From Nitratireductor soli (lineage in GTDB: Bacteria; Pseudomonadota; Alphaproteobacteria; Rhizobiales; Rhizobiaceae), in contig NZ_LFVY01000020.1 in NCBI RefSeq assembly GCF_001050155.1, positions 1-64,000 of the forward strand: DNA of 64,000 bases, read 5' to 3'. The position numbers and the translations under genes were made by a program. Position 1 is the first letter of the stretch. The number at the start of each line of letters is the position of its first letter. Below the pieces are notes generated by a model, which did no database searches, was not told the DNA's origin, and saw only the letters and a list, made by a program, of their open reading frames with translations. Of this stretch, positions 43,180 through 51,190 are shown in pieces.

Positions 43180-45243
43180 TCAGTCCTCGTTCTCATCGCC
43201 GAAATGGGGCGCGAAGCTCAATGTTCCGTTGGGATGCTCGTCCGCCGCCATCTGTGCGGCTTCATCGGCTGACACGATCGATCCGTCTCGCGCCATGTGC
43301 TCTTCGAGTGACCGTCCTGGTCCTAGCCGGCCGTCGAAGACGATGAACCGCTCGACATTGGCGGCCCGTGCGCGCTCGATCGTCGAAACGTTCTGCGCAT
43401 ATTTCGTCTCGGTCCTCGCGATCGTGCGGGCGCGCACCTCGGGCGCTGTCCAGGGACCTGCCTCTACATGCGCGGCGATCCGCGCGGCGAGCTGCTGGGC
43501 GCCTTCGCCCTCGGCCCGACCAACGGCGATCGCGTCGAAGAGCGCCGCCTTCGACTGCCGCGACAGGTCGACCAGGCCGGCGCGCCGTCCACCGGCGCCG
43601 GCCACCGAGCGCGCCACCGGATCGGGCAGGCTTCCGCCCAGGCCCGCCAGTTCTCCCGCCTCCGCCACCTTCTCGGCCACCGCGATGAAATGCGCCTCGT
43701 AAAGCCGCTGGAACGCAGTGCGGTGGGCAGGGATGCCGAGACCTTCGAGGATCCGCTCGACAAGCAGTTCGTCCGCCTTCGTCTCCACACTGCCCGCCGC
43801 CTTCGGCGCCAGCTCCTCATGCGCCAGAAGCGGTAGCGCGGTTTCGCTCGCGGCCTTGCCCAGCGCCTTGAAGAACTTTTCAAGCCGCTTTTCCATCGCT
43901 TTGGCCAGCGGCTCCTCCTGCCGCTGCATGGCGATCACGAAGCCACGCGCCGCCAGGCGCTGGCTGCGCGTGGCCCTGGCCTTTTCGCCAAACGTCTTGC
44001 CGGACTCTGCCGGCCGCGCCGGCTGCCCGGCCGGCGTCTCGATGAGCATGGCGGGCCGCAGGAAGATGCGGTGGCTGTCGTCCACCTCTTGACCCATTGC
44101 CTCGCGACCTTCCGCAACCATGGCCCAGCCGCCAGCGATCATTGTGTTCCAACGTGTTGCCGCCTCGTTGAGATCGTCCTGGAGCGCCTGGACTTCCGAT
44201 GTATCCCATTTCGCCACCAGCGCATCGGCCGGCCCGAAATCCGGCACCAGGGACCGGTCGAGCTCGTCAGCGAAGGCCCGGCCCATCGGCAGAACGCCAT
44301 TCGTCCATGCGAGCTTGCACATCTCCTTCATGGTGGCTCCGACCTTGGTCGCCTGCAGGCCCGCCCCGAAACCGACCACGGCGGCCGGAATGCCGAGGCA
44401 AGCGCAAAGCCGCTCTTCGGCCACGTCGCGCGCCTCGCTCATGTTCATCTGCTGCGGGTTGAAGCCGTAAGGCTGGACATCGGTCGGCGCTCCCATGACC
44501 AACGGCTCGCCGCGCCGGTCTCCGCCAAAGGCTTCCTTCAGCCATGCTTTCACAGCAGCGACATCGTCGGCGGGAACCACGCCGCCGGCCTTCGGGCTAA
44601 GCACCACGCCAGGCACGCCCATATTGCGCAGGAGCGAGGCCACGAAGTTGGAGCTTTCCAGGTCCATGAAGATTTCACGAATCACGCCGGCCAGCGGTGA
44701 AAGCCCCTTGCGGGGATTGTGTGGATTGATGCCGTTTCGGAAGTGAACCACATCTGCGGCATCGACACTGATCGGCTCGATGCCTCCGCCGGGAGAATAA
44801 ACGTAGTGGGACAGGAATGTCGTCCCGTCCGCCGAACCCTTCGGCTCCATCATCCAGTGTGGCACGTACCACAGCTCTGCCGGGCGTCCGACGCCGTTGC
44901 GGAGCTTCAGCCAGTAGGCGTTTCCGTCGAGACACCAGGACAGCACCGTGCCGGCCCACAATGCGATGTCGCCATAGTGATCGTTCGGTCGCCTGATCAG
45001 CTTCAGAGCGCCATGTTCGTCCACTTCCTCGCGCCCGCCGTTCCGTGTGTTGCGCATCACGGTGAGGCGCGCCTCGGGGAGGGCGCGCTGTATCCAAAGG
45101 ATCGGCGCCGTGACGACAGAACTGTCCAACCCGTCGCCAACGGCCGCCGTATAGTCGAAGCGGGTGCGCTTCAACATGCGGCCGAGGAAAGGGGCGCGAG
45201 GGCTGTGCCGCATAATCGTCAGCGCCTTTGAAAGCCAGTTCAT
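43180..45243 (-). CDS. Phage portal protein fused to a MuF-type head morphogenesis domain
   Basis: 687 residues from an ATG overlapping the terminase stop. Residues 1-400 are an HK97-type portal (AGTVLSWCLDGNAYWLKLRN, VVHFRNGINPHNPRKGLSPL, YGFNPQQMNMSEARDVAEER followed by LCACLGIP). Residues of about 520-687 read as a Mu gpF/SPP1 gp7-like domain (IARTETKYAQNVSTIERARA, FIVFDGRLGPGRSLEEHMAR, ending with DEHPNGTLSFAPHFGDENED). Portal and minor head protein are usually separate genes; here they form one frame without a visible stop. Confidence 0.88.
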   Translation of the reverse strand: MNWLSKALTIMRHSPRAPFLGRMLKRTRFDYTAAVGDGLDSSVVTAPILWIQRALPEARLTVMRNTRNGGREEVDEHGALKLIRRPNDHYGDIALWAGTVLSWCLDGNAYWLKLRNGVGRPAELWYVPHWMMEPKGSADGTTFLSHYVYSPGGGIEPISVDAADVVHFRNGINPHNPRKGLSPLAGVIREIFMDLESSNFVASLLRNMGVPGVVLSPKAGGVVPADDVAAVKAWLKEAFGGDRRGEPLVMGAPTDVQPYGFNPQQMNMSEARDVAEERLCACLGIPAAVVGFGAGLQATKVGATMKEMCKLAWTNGVLPMGRAFADELDRSLVPDFGPADALVAKWDTSEVQALQDDLNEAATRWNTMIAGGWAMVAEGREAMGQEVDDSHRIFLRPAMLIETPAGQPARPAESGKTFGEKARATRSQRLAARGFVIAMQRQEEPLAKAMEKRLEKFFKALGKAASETALPLLAHEELAPKAAGSVETKADELLVERILEGLGIPAHRTAFQRLYEAHFIAVAEKVAEAGELAGLGGSLPDPVARSVAGAGGRRAGLVDLSRQSKAALFDAIAVGRAEGEGAQQLAARIAAHVEAGPWTAPEVRARTIARTETKYAQNVSTIERARAANVERFIVFDGRLGPGRSLEEHMARDGSIVSADEAAQMAADEHPNGTLSFAPHFGDENED

Positions 45244-46640
45244 GCGGGTATCCAATCCTTATCGAGAGAGGTTTGAGCCTCCGGCCCGCTCTGAACCGTC
45301 AATGGCCGCCATGGCTGGTGTGTTTTGCCGTCGGCCGCGTGAATGCCGAGCGCCAGCGCCCAGAAGTGATCGGCATGGCCATCCGGCGTGCGTTCGGCGG
45401 TGAAGCGGATGTTGCCAGCAGCGGTGACCTGCTTGGTGACCTGCCGAAGGTCGGCGCGAATTGGACCGGTATACGGGATGCGGATGCGCCGCTCTTCCAT
45501 GCGCGAGCGCACCGGATAGGCCAGGGTTTCCTTGACCGGTGCTGTGAAGCTGACGCCCTCGACCTTGTAAGGGCCGAATTTGTCTTGCGCGTCATCGACC
45601 CAGCCGATGCCGAGGCCGGTTTCGTCGATGCAGACGCGGGCACACCGTTCGAACCAGGGCCAGAGCACCTTCTCCTGGTCCGACTTCTTCATCTTCCGCA
45701 GCGCTTCGACATGGCGGGTGTAGAGCACGTCTCCCAGCCGCTCAAACACCCACAGCACGGTCAGGTCATGCTTGCGGCCGATGTCCACGCCGGCATAGAG
45801 CTCGCCGCCCTCGGTCGCGGTCCAGTCGTCCAGCTTGCCATACTCGGCCGAGGCGATCAGGTCGTATTCCAGGAACGCCGCATTGTCGTCGGCCGGCTGG
45901 CACATATACTCCTGGAGAAAGCTCTCCTCGTCGGCCGCGCCGCTCTTCACCCAATCGAAATAGGCCGCCTCATCCATTTCCTGGCGTTCGTCCTCGGCCG
46001 GCAGGGATTGCTGCAGTTTCCAAAGGAAGCCGGCATCCAGCGCGTCCTGCAGGGTCACGGTGTGCAGGCTGATCTTCTTCGGGTTGCCGCCTTCCTTCAC
46101 CTCGCGCACGAGCTGGTTGAAGAAGTTCTGCGAACCGCGATGCGTAGAGATCACTTCCATCTGCCCGCCCCAGGTGATGCCTGGGTAGGCGATCGACCAA
46201 AGCTTGCGCGGGTCGGGATGCAGTGCGAACTCGTCCAGTACGCGGCTGCCGCGCTTGCCCGCCTGGGCGTCGGCATTCGAACTCATCGAATGGATGCGCC
46301 GCCGGTTGGCGAACTGAAGGACGAGGGCGCTGTGCTTCTTCTCCTCGTCGATCACCATCTCGCCCATGTCGCGCGCTGCCAGATCGGCGATGCCGGCCCA
46401 CAGCTTGCAGTCTTCAAGAAACAGCCGTGCCTGGATTTCATCGCGCGATGAGACCCACTCGTCGAAGCGGGCGCTCGCCAGCGCGATCCGCGAGACCTGG
46501 GCGTATGCGGTCGACCAGGACAGGCCGATCTGGCGGCCTTTTTCCATGAGCTTCAGCCGTGACCCGTCGGCGATCCACTTGCCCTGGTAAGGCAAAAAGA
46601 TCGCCTCCTTGTTCGCTGGGGCGTTGCGCGCGTTTCCCAC
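45240..46640 (-). CDS. Phage terminase large subunit, Mu gp28-like
   Basis: 466 residues. The ATPase part begins PYQGKWIADGSRLKLMEKGR with the adenine-binding/Walker A-like segment KGRQIGLSWS and Walker B-like VLDEFALHPDP. The nuclease part has GVDIGRKHDLTVLWV (first acidic residue), VCIDETGLGIGWVDDAQ and DHFWALALG. It packages phage DNA by the headful route, cutting in flanking host DNA as in Mu. No separate small terminase is evident; DUF3486 next to it takes that place in Mu-like phages. Confidence 0.9.
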   Translation of the reverse strand: MGNARNAPANKEAIFLPYQGKWIADGSRLKLMEKGRQIGLSWSTAYAQVSRIALASARFDEWVSSRDEIQARLFLEDCKLWAGIADLAARDMGEMVIDEEKKHSALVLQFANRRRIHSMSSNADAQAGKRGSRVLDEFALHPDPRKLWSIAYPGITWGGQMEVISTHRGSQNFFNQLVREVKEGGNPKKISLHTVTLQDALDAGFLWKLQQSLPAEDERQEMDEAAYFDWVKSGAADEESFLQEYMCQPADDNAAFLEYDLIASAEYGKLDDWTATEGGELYAGVDIGRKHDLTVLWVFERLGDVLYTRHVEALRKMKKSDQEKVLWPWFERCARVCIDETGLGIGWVDDAQDKFGPYKVEGVSFTAPVKETLAYPVRSRMEERRIRIPYTGPIRADLRQVTKQVTAAGNIRFTAERTPDGHADHFWALALGIHAADGKTHQPWRPLTVQSGPEAQTSLDKDWIPA

Positions 46641-47230
46641 TACGCGATCCCCGCCAGGCGCTGTGTGATCAGGCGCATCGCCTCGTCGGAAACGCCATGG
46701 ACCTTTCCGATGCTGGCGACTTCCTTGGTCGCTTCGGCGACTTTCTTCCTATGCTCTTCCTCAAGCCCCCGGCGCAACTCGGCTGCATGCCGTTGCGCCG
46801 TCACGGCCGCGCGGTTCGCGCTCGCCAGGGCGTTGATCTCCTTTGCGCTAAGGTTGCCCCCGGCGAGCATCGCGTCGACAGCCATCTTGAGCCGCTCCGA
46901 TACCGCCACGGTCATCATGTCCGCGCCGTCCGGCCCCATGCCCTCGCAGAGCGCCCGCGACAGCCGCAGGCGTTCGTCATGCTCGCGCCACTGCATGGCC
47001 TTCCTGACCGAATAGCGCGAGAACGCTCCCTTCGAGATCGGTGCGAGGCCGCGATCGGCCAACCGTGAATTGAACTCTTCGAGCAGGTCGATCTGCAGCC
47101 GCTTGCCGGCGCGCAGCTCCTCGTTCAGCCAGGCAAGGTCTGCGTCCGCTTCTTCGGGAAGCTGTTCCAGCGTGGAGAGCCTTCCGCGCCCCTGTCTGCG
47201 CCCGGCATTGTCGACCGCGTCTTCGACCAT
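46640..47230 (-). CDS. DUF3486 (Mu gp27-like) packaging protein
   Basis: 196 residues, almost all helix: LSTLEQLPEEADADLAWLNE, LQIDLLEEFNSRLADRGLAP, ISKGAFSRYSVRKAMQWREH. DUF3486 proteins precede the terminase in Mu-like phages and probably act as small terminase, with an HTH-like N-terminal half. The stop overlaps the terminase start. Confidence 0.85.
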   Translation of the reverse strand: MVEDAVDNAGRRQGRGRLSTLEQLPEEADADLAWLNEELRAGKRLQIDLLEEFNSRLADRGLAPISKGAFSRYSVRKAMQWREHDERLRLSRALCEGMGPDGADMMTVAVSERLKMAVDAMLAGGNLSAKEINALASANRAAVTAQRHAAELRRGLEEEHRKKVAEATKEVASIGKVHGVSDEAMRLITQRLAGIA

Positions 47231-47233
47231 CGC

Positions 47234-47542
47234 CTACGCCTCGTCCTCGGGCCACGCCACGCCGTCGATCGGTGCGCGGCGATCCACATGGTCGCGGCCC
47301 GTCCGCGTGATGCCGGCGATCATCTTGCCGGCATCGTCGGTCAGCTGCACCGCGCCCAACTCTTCCAATTTGCGCAGCTGCGTGCGCACCCACTCGATCG
47401 AGCGCGACAGGAAATAGGCGTCCAGCGCCTTCTGGATCAGATCCTCGCGCAGGTGGCCGTTGAACTCCCGGCCGATAACCTGAAGGATGACCAGCCGGCC
47501 CTTCTCTGTCACATAGTCCTTGTAGCCGTCGCTCTTTGCCAT
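47234..47542 (-). CDS. Mu gp26-like winged-helix protein
   Basis: 102 residues: YVTEKGRLVILQVIGREFNG, QKALDAYFLSRSIEWVRTQL, RKLEELGAVQLTDDAGKMIA. The layout is a winged helix and matches the small protein between DUF2730 and DUF3486 in Mu-like phages. It probably belongs to packaging or head assembly; the function is unproven. Confidence 0.75.
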   Translation of the reverse strand: MAKSDGYKDYVTEKGRLVILQVIGREFNGHLREDLIQKALDAYFLSRSIEWVRTQLRKLEELGAVQLTDDAGKMIAGITRTGRDHVDRRAPIDGVAWPEDEA

Positions 47543-47868
47543 CAGCTTGTCCCCTTCATCAGGAATTCTTCCATCCGCCGCACCGCCCTGTTGATGCCGA
47601 TGTGACTTTCCTCCAGTCGGCCGAGCGACCCTTTCACCTGTTCCAGGCTGACCCGCAAATCGTGCACGTCCTCGGTTCTCGGCAGGTGTTTGACCTCCGC
47701 CTCCAGCCCCTGGATGCGGCGATCGTGTGCCGTCAGCTTCTTTTCGTGGCCGCTGATCTTGCCTTCATTGGCCTTGGATCGTGCGGTCAGCCAGGTGTAG
47801 ACGATGCTGATCACCGCGAGCAGCGAGGCGAGCGGCCCCGACCAGGTCTGGATAAAGAGCTCTGTCAT
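47542..47868 (-). CDS. DUF2730 (Mu gp25-like) membrane-anchored coiled-coil protein
   Basis: 108 residues from MTELFIQTWSGPLASLLAVI. One N-terminal membrane helix is followed by a coiled coil (GKISGHEKKLTAHDRRIQGL, VSLEQVKGSLGRLEESHIGI). This is the DUF2730 arrangement of Mu-like phages, with an unknown function. It overlaps the zinc-finger gene. Confidence 0.78.
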   Translation of the reverse strand: MTELFIQTWSGPLASLLAVISIVYTWLTARSKANEGKISGHEKKLTAHDRRIQGLEAEVKHLPRTEDVHDLRVSLEQVKGSLGRLEESHIGINRAVRRMEEFLMKGTS

Positions 47869-48068
47869 GCCGTCTCCATGGCGCAGGCGACGCAGGTGAT
47901 GGCCGAAGGCAAGGCTTCGCGCCGGCGTGCCTCGATGGCAGCGCCGCATTGTCGGCACGCCGACGAGCCGGGTCCTTCCAATGCCGCCTGGGCGCGCAAT
48001 ATGCCCGCCTGCCGCTCCTGTTCGGCGCGCAGATCGGCCAGCTCGAAGGCGAGATTGCCTGTCTTCAT
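47865..48068 (-). CDS. DksA/TraR-type C4 zinc-finger protein
   Basis: 67 residues. After a helix (FELADLRAEQERQAGILRAQ) the zinc site SACRQCGAAIEARRREALPS ends with CVACAMETA. It has the length of TraR, which binds RNA polymerase in the secondary channel and mimics DksA plus ppGpp. It could help retune host transcription during lytic growth. It starts in the spanin gene stop (ATGA) and is part of the lysis operon. Confidence 0.82.
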   Translation of the reverse strand: MKTGNLAFELADLRAEQERQAGILRAQAALEGPGSSACRQCGAAIEARRREALPSAITCVACAMETA

Positions 48069-48313
48069 GGCTGCTGCAGCTCCCGCCCGTGCCTGGCGCA
48101 TTCGCCCGCCGACCACACATGCGCGCCGCACATGCCCGCTACGGTTTCGTCTATCGCGAACTGGTCTTTCGCGGTGGCGCCGCGTGTGCCGACCAGCGAC
48201 GTGCCGACGACTTTGCGCAGACCGTCAGTGGTTACAGGCGCCGGTTTCGAAGTTGAACACGCCGCCAGCGCCAACGCAGCGGCGCAGGTCAGCACGGCGT
48301 TTTTCAGCAGCAT
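48065..48313 (-). CDS. Rz1-like outer-membrane spanin lipoprotein
   Basis: 82 residues from an ATG with GAGGAGG upstream. The signal MLLKNAVLTCAAALALAACS has a lipobox (LAAC), and the mature part is short and Pro/Thr-containing. Its start lies inside the 3' part of the inner spanin gene in another frame, the embedded Rz/Rz1 architecture. Together the two fuse inner and outer membranes at lysis. Confidence 0.75.
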   Translation of the reverse strand: MLLKNAVLTCAAALALAACSTSKPAPVTTDGLRKVVGTSLVGTRGATAKDQFAIDETVAGMCGAHVWSAGECARHGRELQQP

Positions 48314-48464
48314 CGCCTGCCTCCTCATTGTCTTGATTGATCTTGTTGGCCATCTCCGCCCGCCCGTCGCTGCGGCCATCGGAGTAGACCATGCGGTAAA
48401 CCAAGGCGGCGGCCGCCACGTAAAGGATGACAGGAAGGAACCTGCGAAGGAGGAGGCCCGTCAT
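48225..48464 (-). CDS. Rz-like inner-membrane spanin
   Basis: 79 residues from MTGLLLRRFLPVILYVAAAA: one N-terminal membrane helix and a charged helical periplasmic part (DGRAEMANKINQDNEEAGDA) ending with two cysteines. It overlaps the Rz1-like gene by 89 bases in a different frame and the lysin gene by four. It is shorter than classical Rz. Confidence 0.7.
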   Translation of the reverse strand: MTGLLLRRFLPVILYVAAAALVYRMVYSDGRSDGRAEMANKINQDNEEAGDAAEKRRADLRRCVGAGGVFNFETGACNH

Positions 48465-49543
48465 GTCGGTGCCTCCACCGTCCGCCGCGCGCGCCACCAT
48501 CCGATGCCGGCCCAGACCAGCCCGCCGATGGCCAGCAGCGCAGCGAGGATTGCCAACCCGGTGGAGATCGTTTCGAGGCCGGGGACCGTGCCCACCTGGT
48601 AAAGCGCATCGTCGATCGTGCGCCGCACCACTTCGAGCGACACACCGCCGCCGACGCCGGTCGCGATCCCGTCGCGCACGTCGCCGATCTCCGTCACCCT
48701 CTGCTCGCCGGGCCGGTCTCCCGCGCCGTGGCGATAGGCTTCGAGCGCGCGCATGGTCTGCGGTCCCGCCACGCCATCGACTTCGAGATTGGCACCCTTC
48801 TGGACGGCCATCACGGCCTTGTGTGTCGCCGGGCCGAAATCGCCATCCACCAGGAGCGATTGTCCGGCGCGCAACAGGAGTTGCTGCAGCTCGCGCACCC
48901 GCGCTCCACGACTGCCAAGCCGCAACATCCCCGCCGCCGAAGGCGCAGCCGGTTCACGCCCGGCCGCATACCGCCGATAGGCGCTGGCAAGCTTTGTATG
49001 GTAGCCGTGCTTTGCGAAGGCTGGTCCATTGTAGCCGCGCGCGAACGCCGCCCAGTCGCGCCGCTGCAGCGCGCCCTTCAGCCCGGCCTTTTCGATGTAG
49101 CGGACCATCAGCTCGACCTGACCGGCCGCGCCGCCGCGCGCCGTATTGACCAGTTCATCGACCGATCCGAAGCCGAGCCACTTCCAATGCGCGCCCATGA
49201 CCTGGCCAAGGCCCCAGGAAGTGCTTTCGAGCGCCGCCTTGGCGTCGATCAGGATTGCCTTGTTGAGCATGGTCCAGCGCGCGGCCTGGGAGGTGGGATT
49301 TTTCACCTTGCCAGCTGACGGATGCGCAAGACCCTCGCGCCTCGCCCTTTCGCGCGCCGGGCCTGAAAGGCGTCGGTCGAAATAGTGGCCCTCGAAACGG
49401 ATGAGCGGTTCGTGTCCTCGGCCGACCGTCGAATAGACCTTGCCCGCGCTCTCGATCTCGATGACGGCCAGCATGGTGGCAACTTCGATGCCGAGGCGCT
49501 TGGCGCTTTGCCTGGCGGCAGCTGTGATCTCGCGATCGCTCAA
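48461..49543 (-). CDS. Endolysin: N-acetylmuramidase-like with peptidoglycan-binding domain and C-terminal membrane anchor
   Basis: 360 residues from a TTG with AGGAGGTCACG upstream. The catalytic domain (MLAVIEIESAGKVYSTVGRG, PLIRFEGHYFDRRLSGPARE, ESTSWGLGQVMGAHWKWLGF) is the DUF3380/N-acetylmuramidase type with a Glu at the IESAG site. A peptidoglycan-binding repeat (LGSRGARVRELQQLLLRAGQ, DGDFGPATHKAVMAVQ) follows. It ends with a hydrophobic segment (LAILAALLAIGGLVWAGIGW) that may tether it to the inner membrane. No separate holin was recognised. Confidence 0.87.
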   Translation of the reverse strand: MSDREITAAARQSAKRLGIEVATMLAVIEIESAGKVYSTVGRGHEPLIRFEGHYFDRRLSGPARERARREGLAHPSAGKVKNPTSQAARWTMLNKAILIDAKAALESTSWGLGQVMGAHWKWLGFGSVDELVNTARGGAAGQVELMVRYIEKAGLKGALQRRDWAAFARGYNGPAFAKHGYHTKLASAYRRYAAGREPAAPSAAGMLRLGSRGARVRELQQLLLRAGQSLLVDGDFGPATHKAVMAVQKGANLEVDGVAGPQTMRALEAYRHGAGDRPGEQRVTEIGDVRDGIATGVGGGVSLEVVRRTIDDALYQVGTVPGLETISTGLAILAALLAIGGLVWAGIGWWRARRTVEAPT

Positions 49544-49641
49544 CGTGACCTCCTAATGGTAAGCGCCGGAGGGCCGGCGCAGGGTCACGTCAATTTGTCA
49601 GGTGGGGAGGTAAATGCGCACCCGCGCGGCTGCGCGGGTAT
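49544..49641 (-). promoter_or_regulatory. Intergenic control region between mor-like and lysin genes
   Basis: On the minus strand, ACCCGCGC-AGCC-GCGCGGGT (49620-49639) follows the mor-like stop. TTGACG and a second hairpin GCGCCGG/CCGGCGC (49563-49580) then lead to the AGGAGG of the lysin. The first dyad shares CCCGCGCAGC and GCGCG with the two late elements at 36561 and 42183. It may be both a terminator of the middle operon and an activator-dependent late promoter. Confidence 0.5.
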
Positions 49642-50001
49642 TCAGGAAAAGAGGTCGATCTGCCGGTGGTCTTCGGCGGGGCCGAGCCAGCGCCGCACGG
49701 TCGCCACATCCGCGCGCACCGTGCGGGCGATCTCGGCCAGGCTGGCGCCGTTGGCCTTCATCACGCTCGCCACCCATTGCCTGGCGAGCGGAACTTTGAT
49801 GTAGCCGTAACCGAACCTTTGGGCAAGCCGGTCCACCCTGTCGGGGCCGATCGCGCGGGCGGCAAGCGATCTCGGCGATGAACGGCGTGGCAAGTAGATG
49901 TCGCTGCCGCCGACCGAAAGGAAGAGCCGCACGGCATCGTCGGTTCCCAGCGCCTCGACATAGGGTGCGATGTTCGCGGGGAGAGGCTGTTGCTCTAGCA
50001 T
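49642..50001 (-). CDS. Mor-family transcription activator
   Basis: 119 residues from MLEQQPLPANIAPYVEALGT. The dimerisation region with RLFLSVGGSDIYLPRRSS matches the Mor/C (middle/late operon regulator) pattern, where a beta strand with GG...IYIP contacts DNA. The C-terminal HTH follows (QWVASVMKANGASLAEIART, VRADVATVRRWLG). It is expected to activate late transcription with host sigma-70, as Mor and C do in Mu. Confidence 0.82.
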   Translation of the reverse strand: MLEQQPLPANIAPYVEALGTDDAVRLFLSVGGSDIYLPRRSSPRSLAARAIGPDRVDRLAQRFGYGYIKVPLARQWVASVMKANGASLAEIARTVRADVATVRRWLGPAEDHRQIDLFS

Positions 50002-50216
50002 GCCTTCTTTTCCATCTCGATTTGCAGCTGGAGCTGACGCTCCGTGATCGCGCGCATCCGCGCGGTCAGCTCCACGCGCTTGTGGCAATGCGGCCGCAGC
50101 TTTTCGATGCGCGCGCCCAGGATCGCCCGCTCCGCCTGCAGCCGCTCGATTTCCGTCTGCTCGTGCCATACGAAGAGGGGCGGAATGGAGGGCTGGGCGG
50201 AGCGGGTCATCATCAT
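49995..50216 (-). CDS. Small phage protein, coiled coil, unknown
   Basis: 73 residues (MMMTRSAQPSIPPLFVWHEQ then TEIERLQAERAILGARIEKL and ELTARMRAITERQLQLQIEM). Two helices look like an antiparallel coiled coil with a Cys/His pair (PHCHKR) between. It lies between gemA-like and mor-like genes with overlapping ends. No function is known. Confidence 0.6.
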   Translation of the reverse strand: MMMTRSAQPSIPPLFVWHEQTEIERLQAERAILGARIEKLRPHCHKRVELTARMRAITERQLQLQIEMEKKAC

Positions 50217-50842
50217 GTCGCCGCTTCGCGCACACGCTTGCCCAGCGCGTTCATCACCTCGCGCCACTGTGCGTCGGTCATGGCGGCAGGGTCCGGCGCG
50301 CCGGTTGTGGCGCGGACGAAGGTAGCAAGCGAGCCCGGTTGCGGAAGGGTGTCAGCCTTCTCAAGGATCGCCCATTGCGCGAGTGCCAGGCGATAGGCCG
50401 GCCGTGCCATCCAGCCCGGTGTGCCGAGCGGCGCCCGCCATTCGACGCCGGCGCCGCGCGTCATCCATGCCTTCAGCGCCTCGATCGCCTTGGCCGCGTC
50501 TTCCGGGTGTCGCAGGAAGCGCACGTGGTCGATGCCGGTCTGCCGCTTGACGAAAGCGAGCAGCGCCTTGTCGTCGCGGCTCCTCACCAGGCCGAGGTTC
50601 CAGGCGGCGATCCACAGCGCCTGGAGTTTCTTCGCGTATCGCCCTTCAAGGCGCGGTCGAGACCCTTTCGAATGCTGTTTGAAGCCGAGGCGCCGCAACT
50701 CCTGGAGCACGGCGCCATGGTCGGCGGATGTCATGACCGTAAGCGTCGGCTTGCCGGTCAGGCGCATGTAGAAGTCGCGCTTGTCCTCGCCCTCGATGCC
50801 CACCTGTTTGAGGCCCACATGGATGGCGGCATAAGCGCTCAA
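50213..50842 (-). CDS. GemA-like (DUF1018, Mu gp16-type) regulatory protein
   Basis: 209 residues from a TTG overlapping the upstream stop (TTGA), with AAAGGA before it. AAIHVGLKQVGIEGEDKRDF, YMRLTGKPTLTVMTSADHGA and LQALWIAAWNLGLVRSRDDK are the conserved DUF1018 text, and QTGIDHVRFLRHPEDAAKAI follows. GemA in Mu modulates host gene expression and DNA topology; the biochemical activity is poorly known. Confidence 0.85.
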   Translation of the reverse strand: MSAYAAIHVGLKQVGIEGEDKRDFYMRLTGKPTLTVMTSADHGAVLQELRRLGFKQHSKGSRPRLEGRYAKKLQALWIAAWNLGLVRSRDDKALLAFVKRQTGIDHVRFLRHPEDAAKAIEALKAWMTRGAGVEWRAPLGTPGWMARPAYRLALAQWAILEKADTLPQPGSLATFVRATTGAPDPAAMTDAQWREVMNALGKRVREAAT

Positions 50843-51177
50843 TGGATCGATCCTTTCATGAAGTGATCGTTTTTCGGCGGGCGCTGGTCGTCCACGTGAG
50901 CGCCGCACCGGCCGCAAACCTTCTGGTCTGCAATGCTTGCAACGTGCCCAGGGCATTCATCCTCGGCGCGGGCGATCCGTTTCCGTACGGCGCGTAGCCA
51001 GCTTTCTTTCGCCGCTTCCCTTCCTGCCGTGGCAGTCCCGGCGACGCCGGCCAGCCTCATCTCGTAGGCGCCACCCCTGAAATCAAACCGCGCGCCGTGG
51101 ACCCGCCCGAGTATTTCGGGCGTGGATCGCTCCACGACTGGCACCCAAGCGCGAAGCGCAATGATCTTCTCGGTCAT
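50839..51177 (-). CDS. Small phage protein with zinc-ribbon-like Cys pairs
   Basis: 112 residues from MTEKIIALRAWVPVVERSTP. The C-terminal third carries DECPGHVASIADQKVCGRCG followed by AHVDDQRP, a Cys-His-Cys-Cys set that may bind zinc. The N-terminal part is beta/alpha without a recognised family. It belongs to the early-middle operon between DUF3164 and gemA-like genes. Confidence 0.6.
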   Translation of the reverse strand: MTEKIIALRAWVPVVERSTPEILGRVHGARFDFRGGAYEMRLAGVAGTATAGREAAKESWLRAVRKRIARAEDECPGHVASIADQKVCGRCGAHVDDQRPPKNDHFMKGSIH

Positions 51178-51190
51178 CGCCGCCGCCCCC

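Noticed and set aside
48461-49543. Holin gene near the lysin
   Set aside because: No separate small multi-span protein was found; the C-terminal helix of the lysin and the small spanin could account for membrane functions, but calling a holin would be guesswork.
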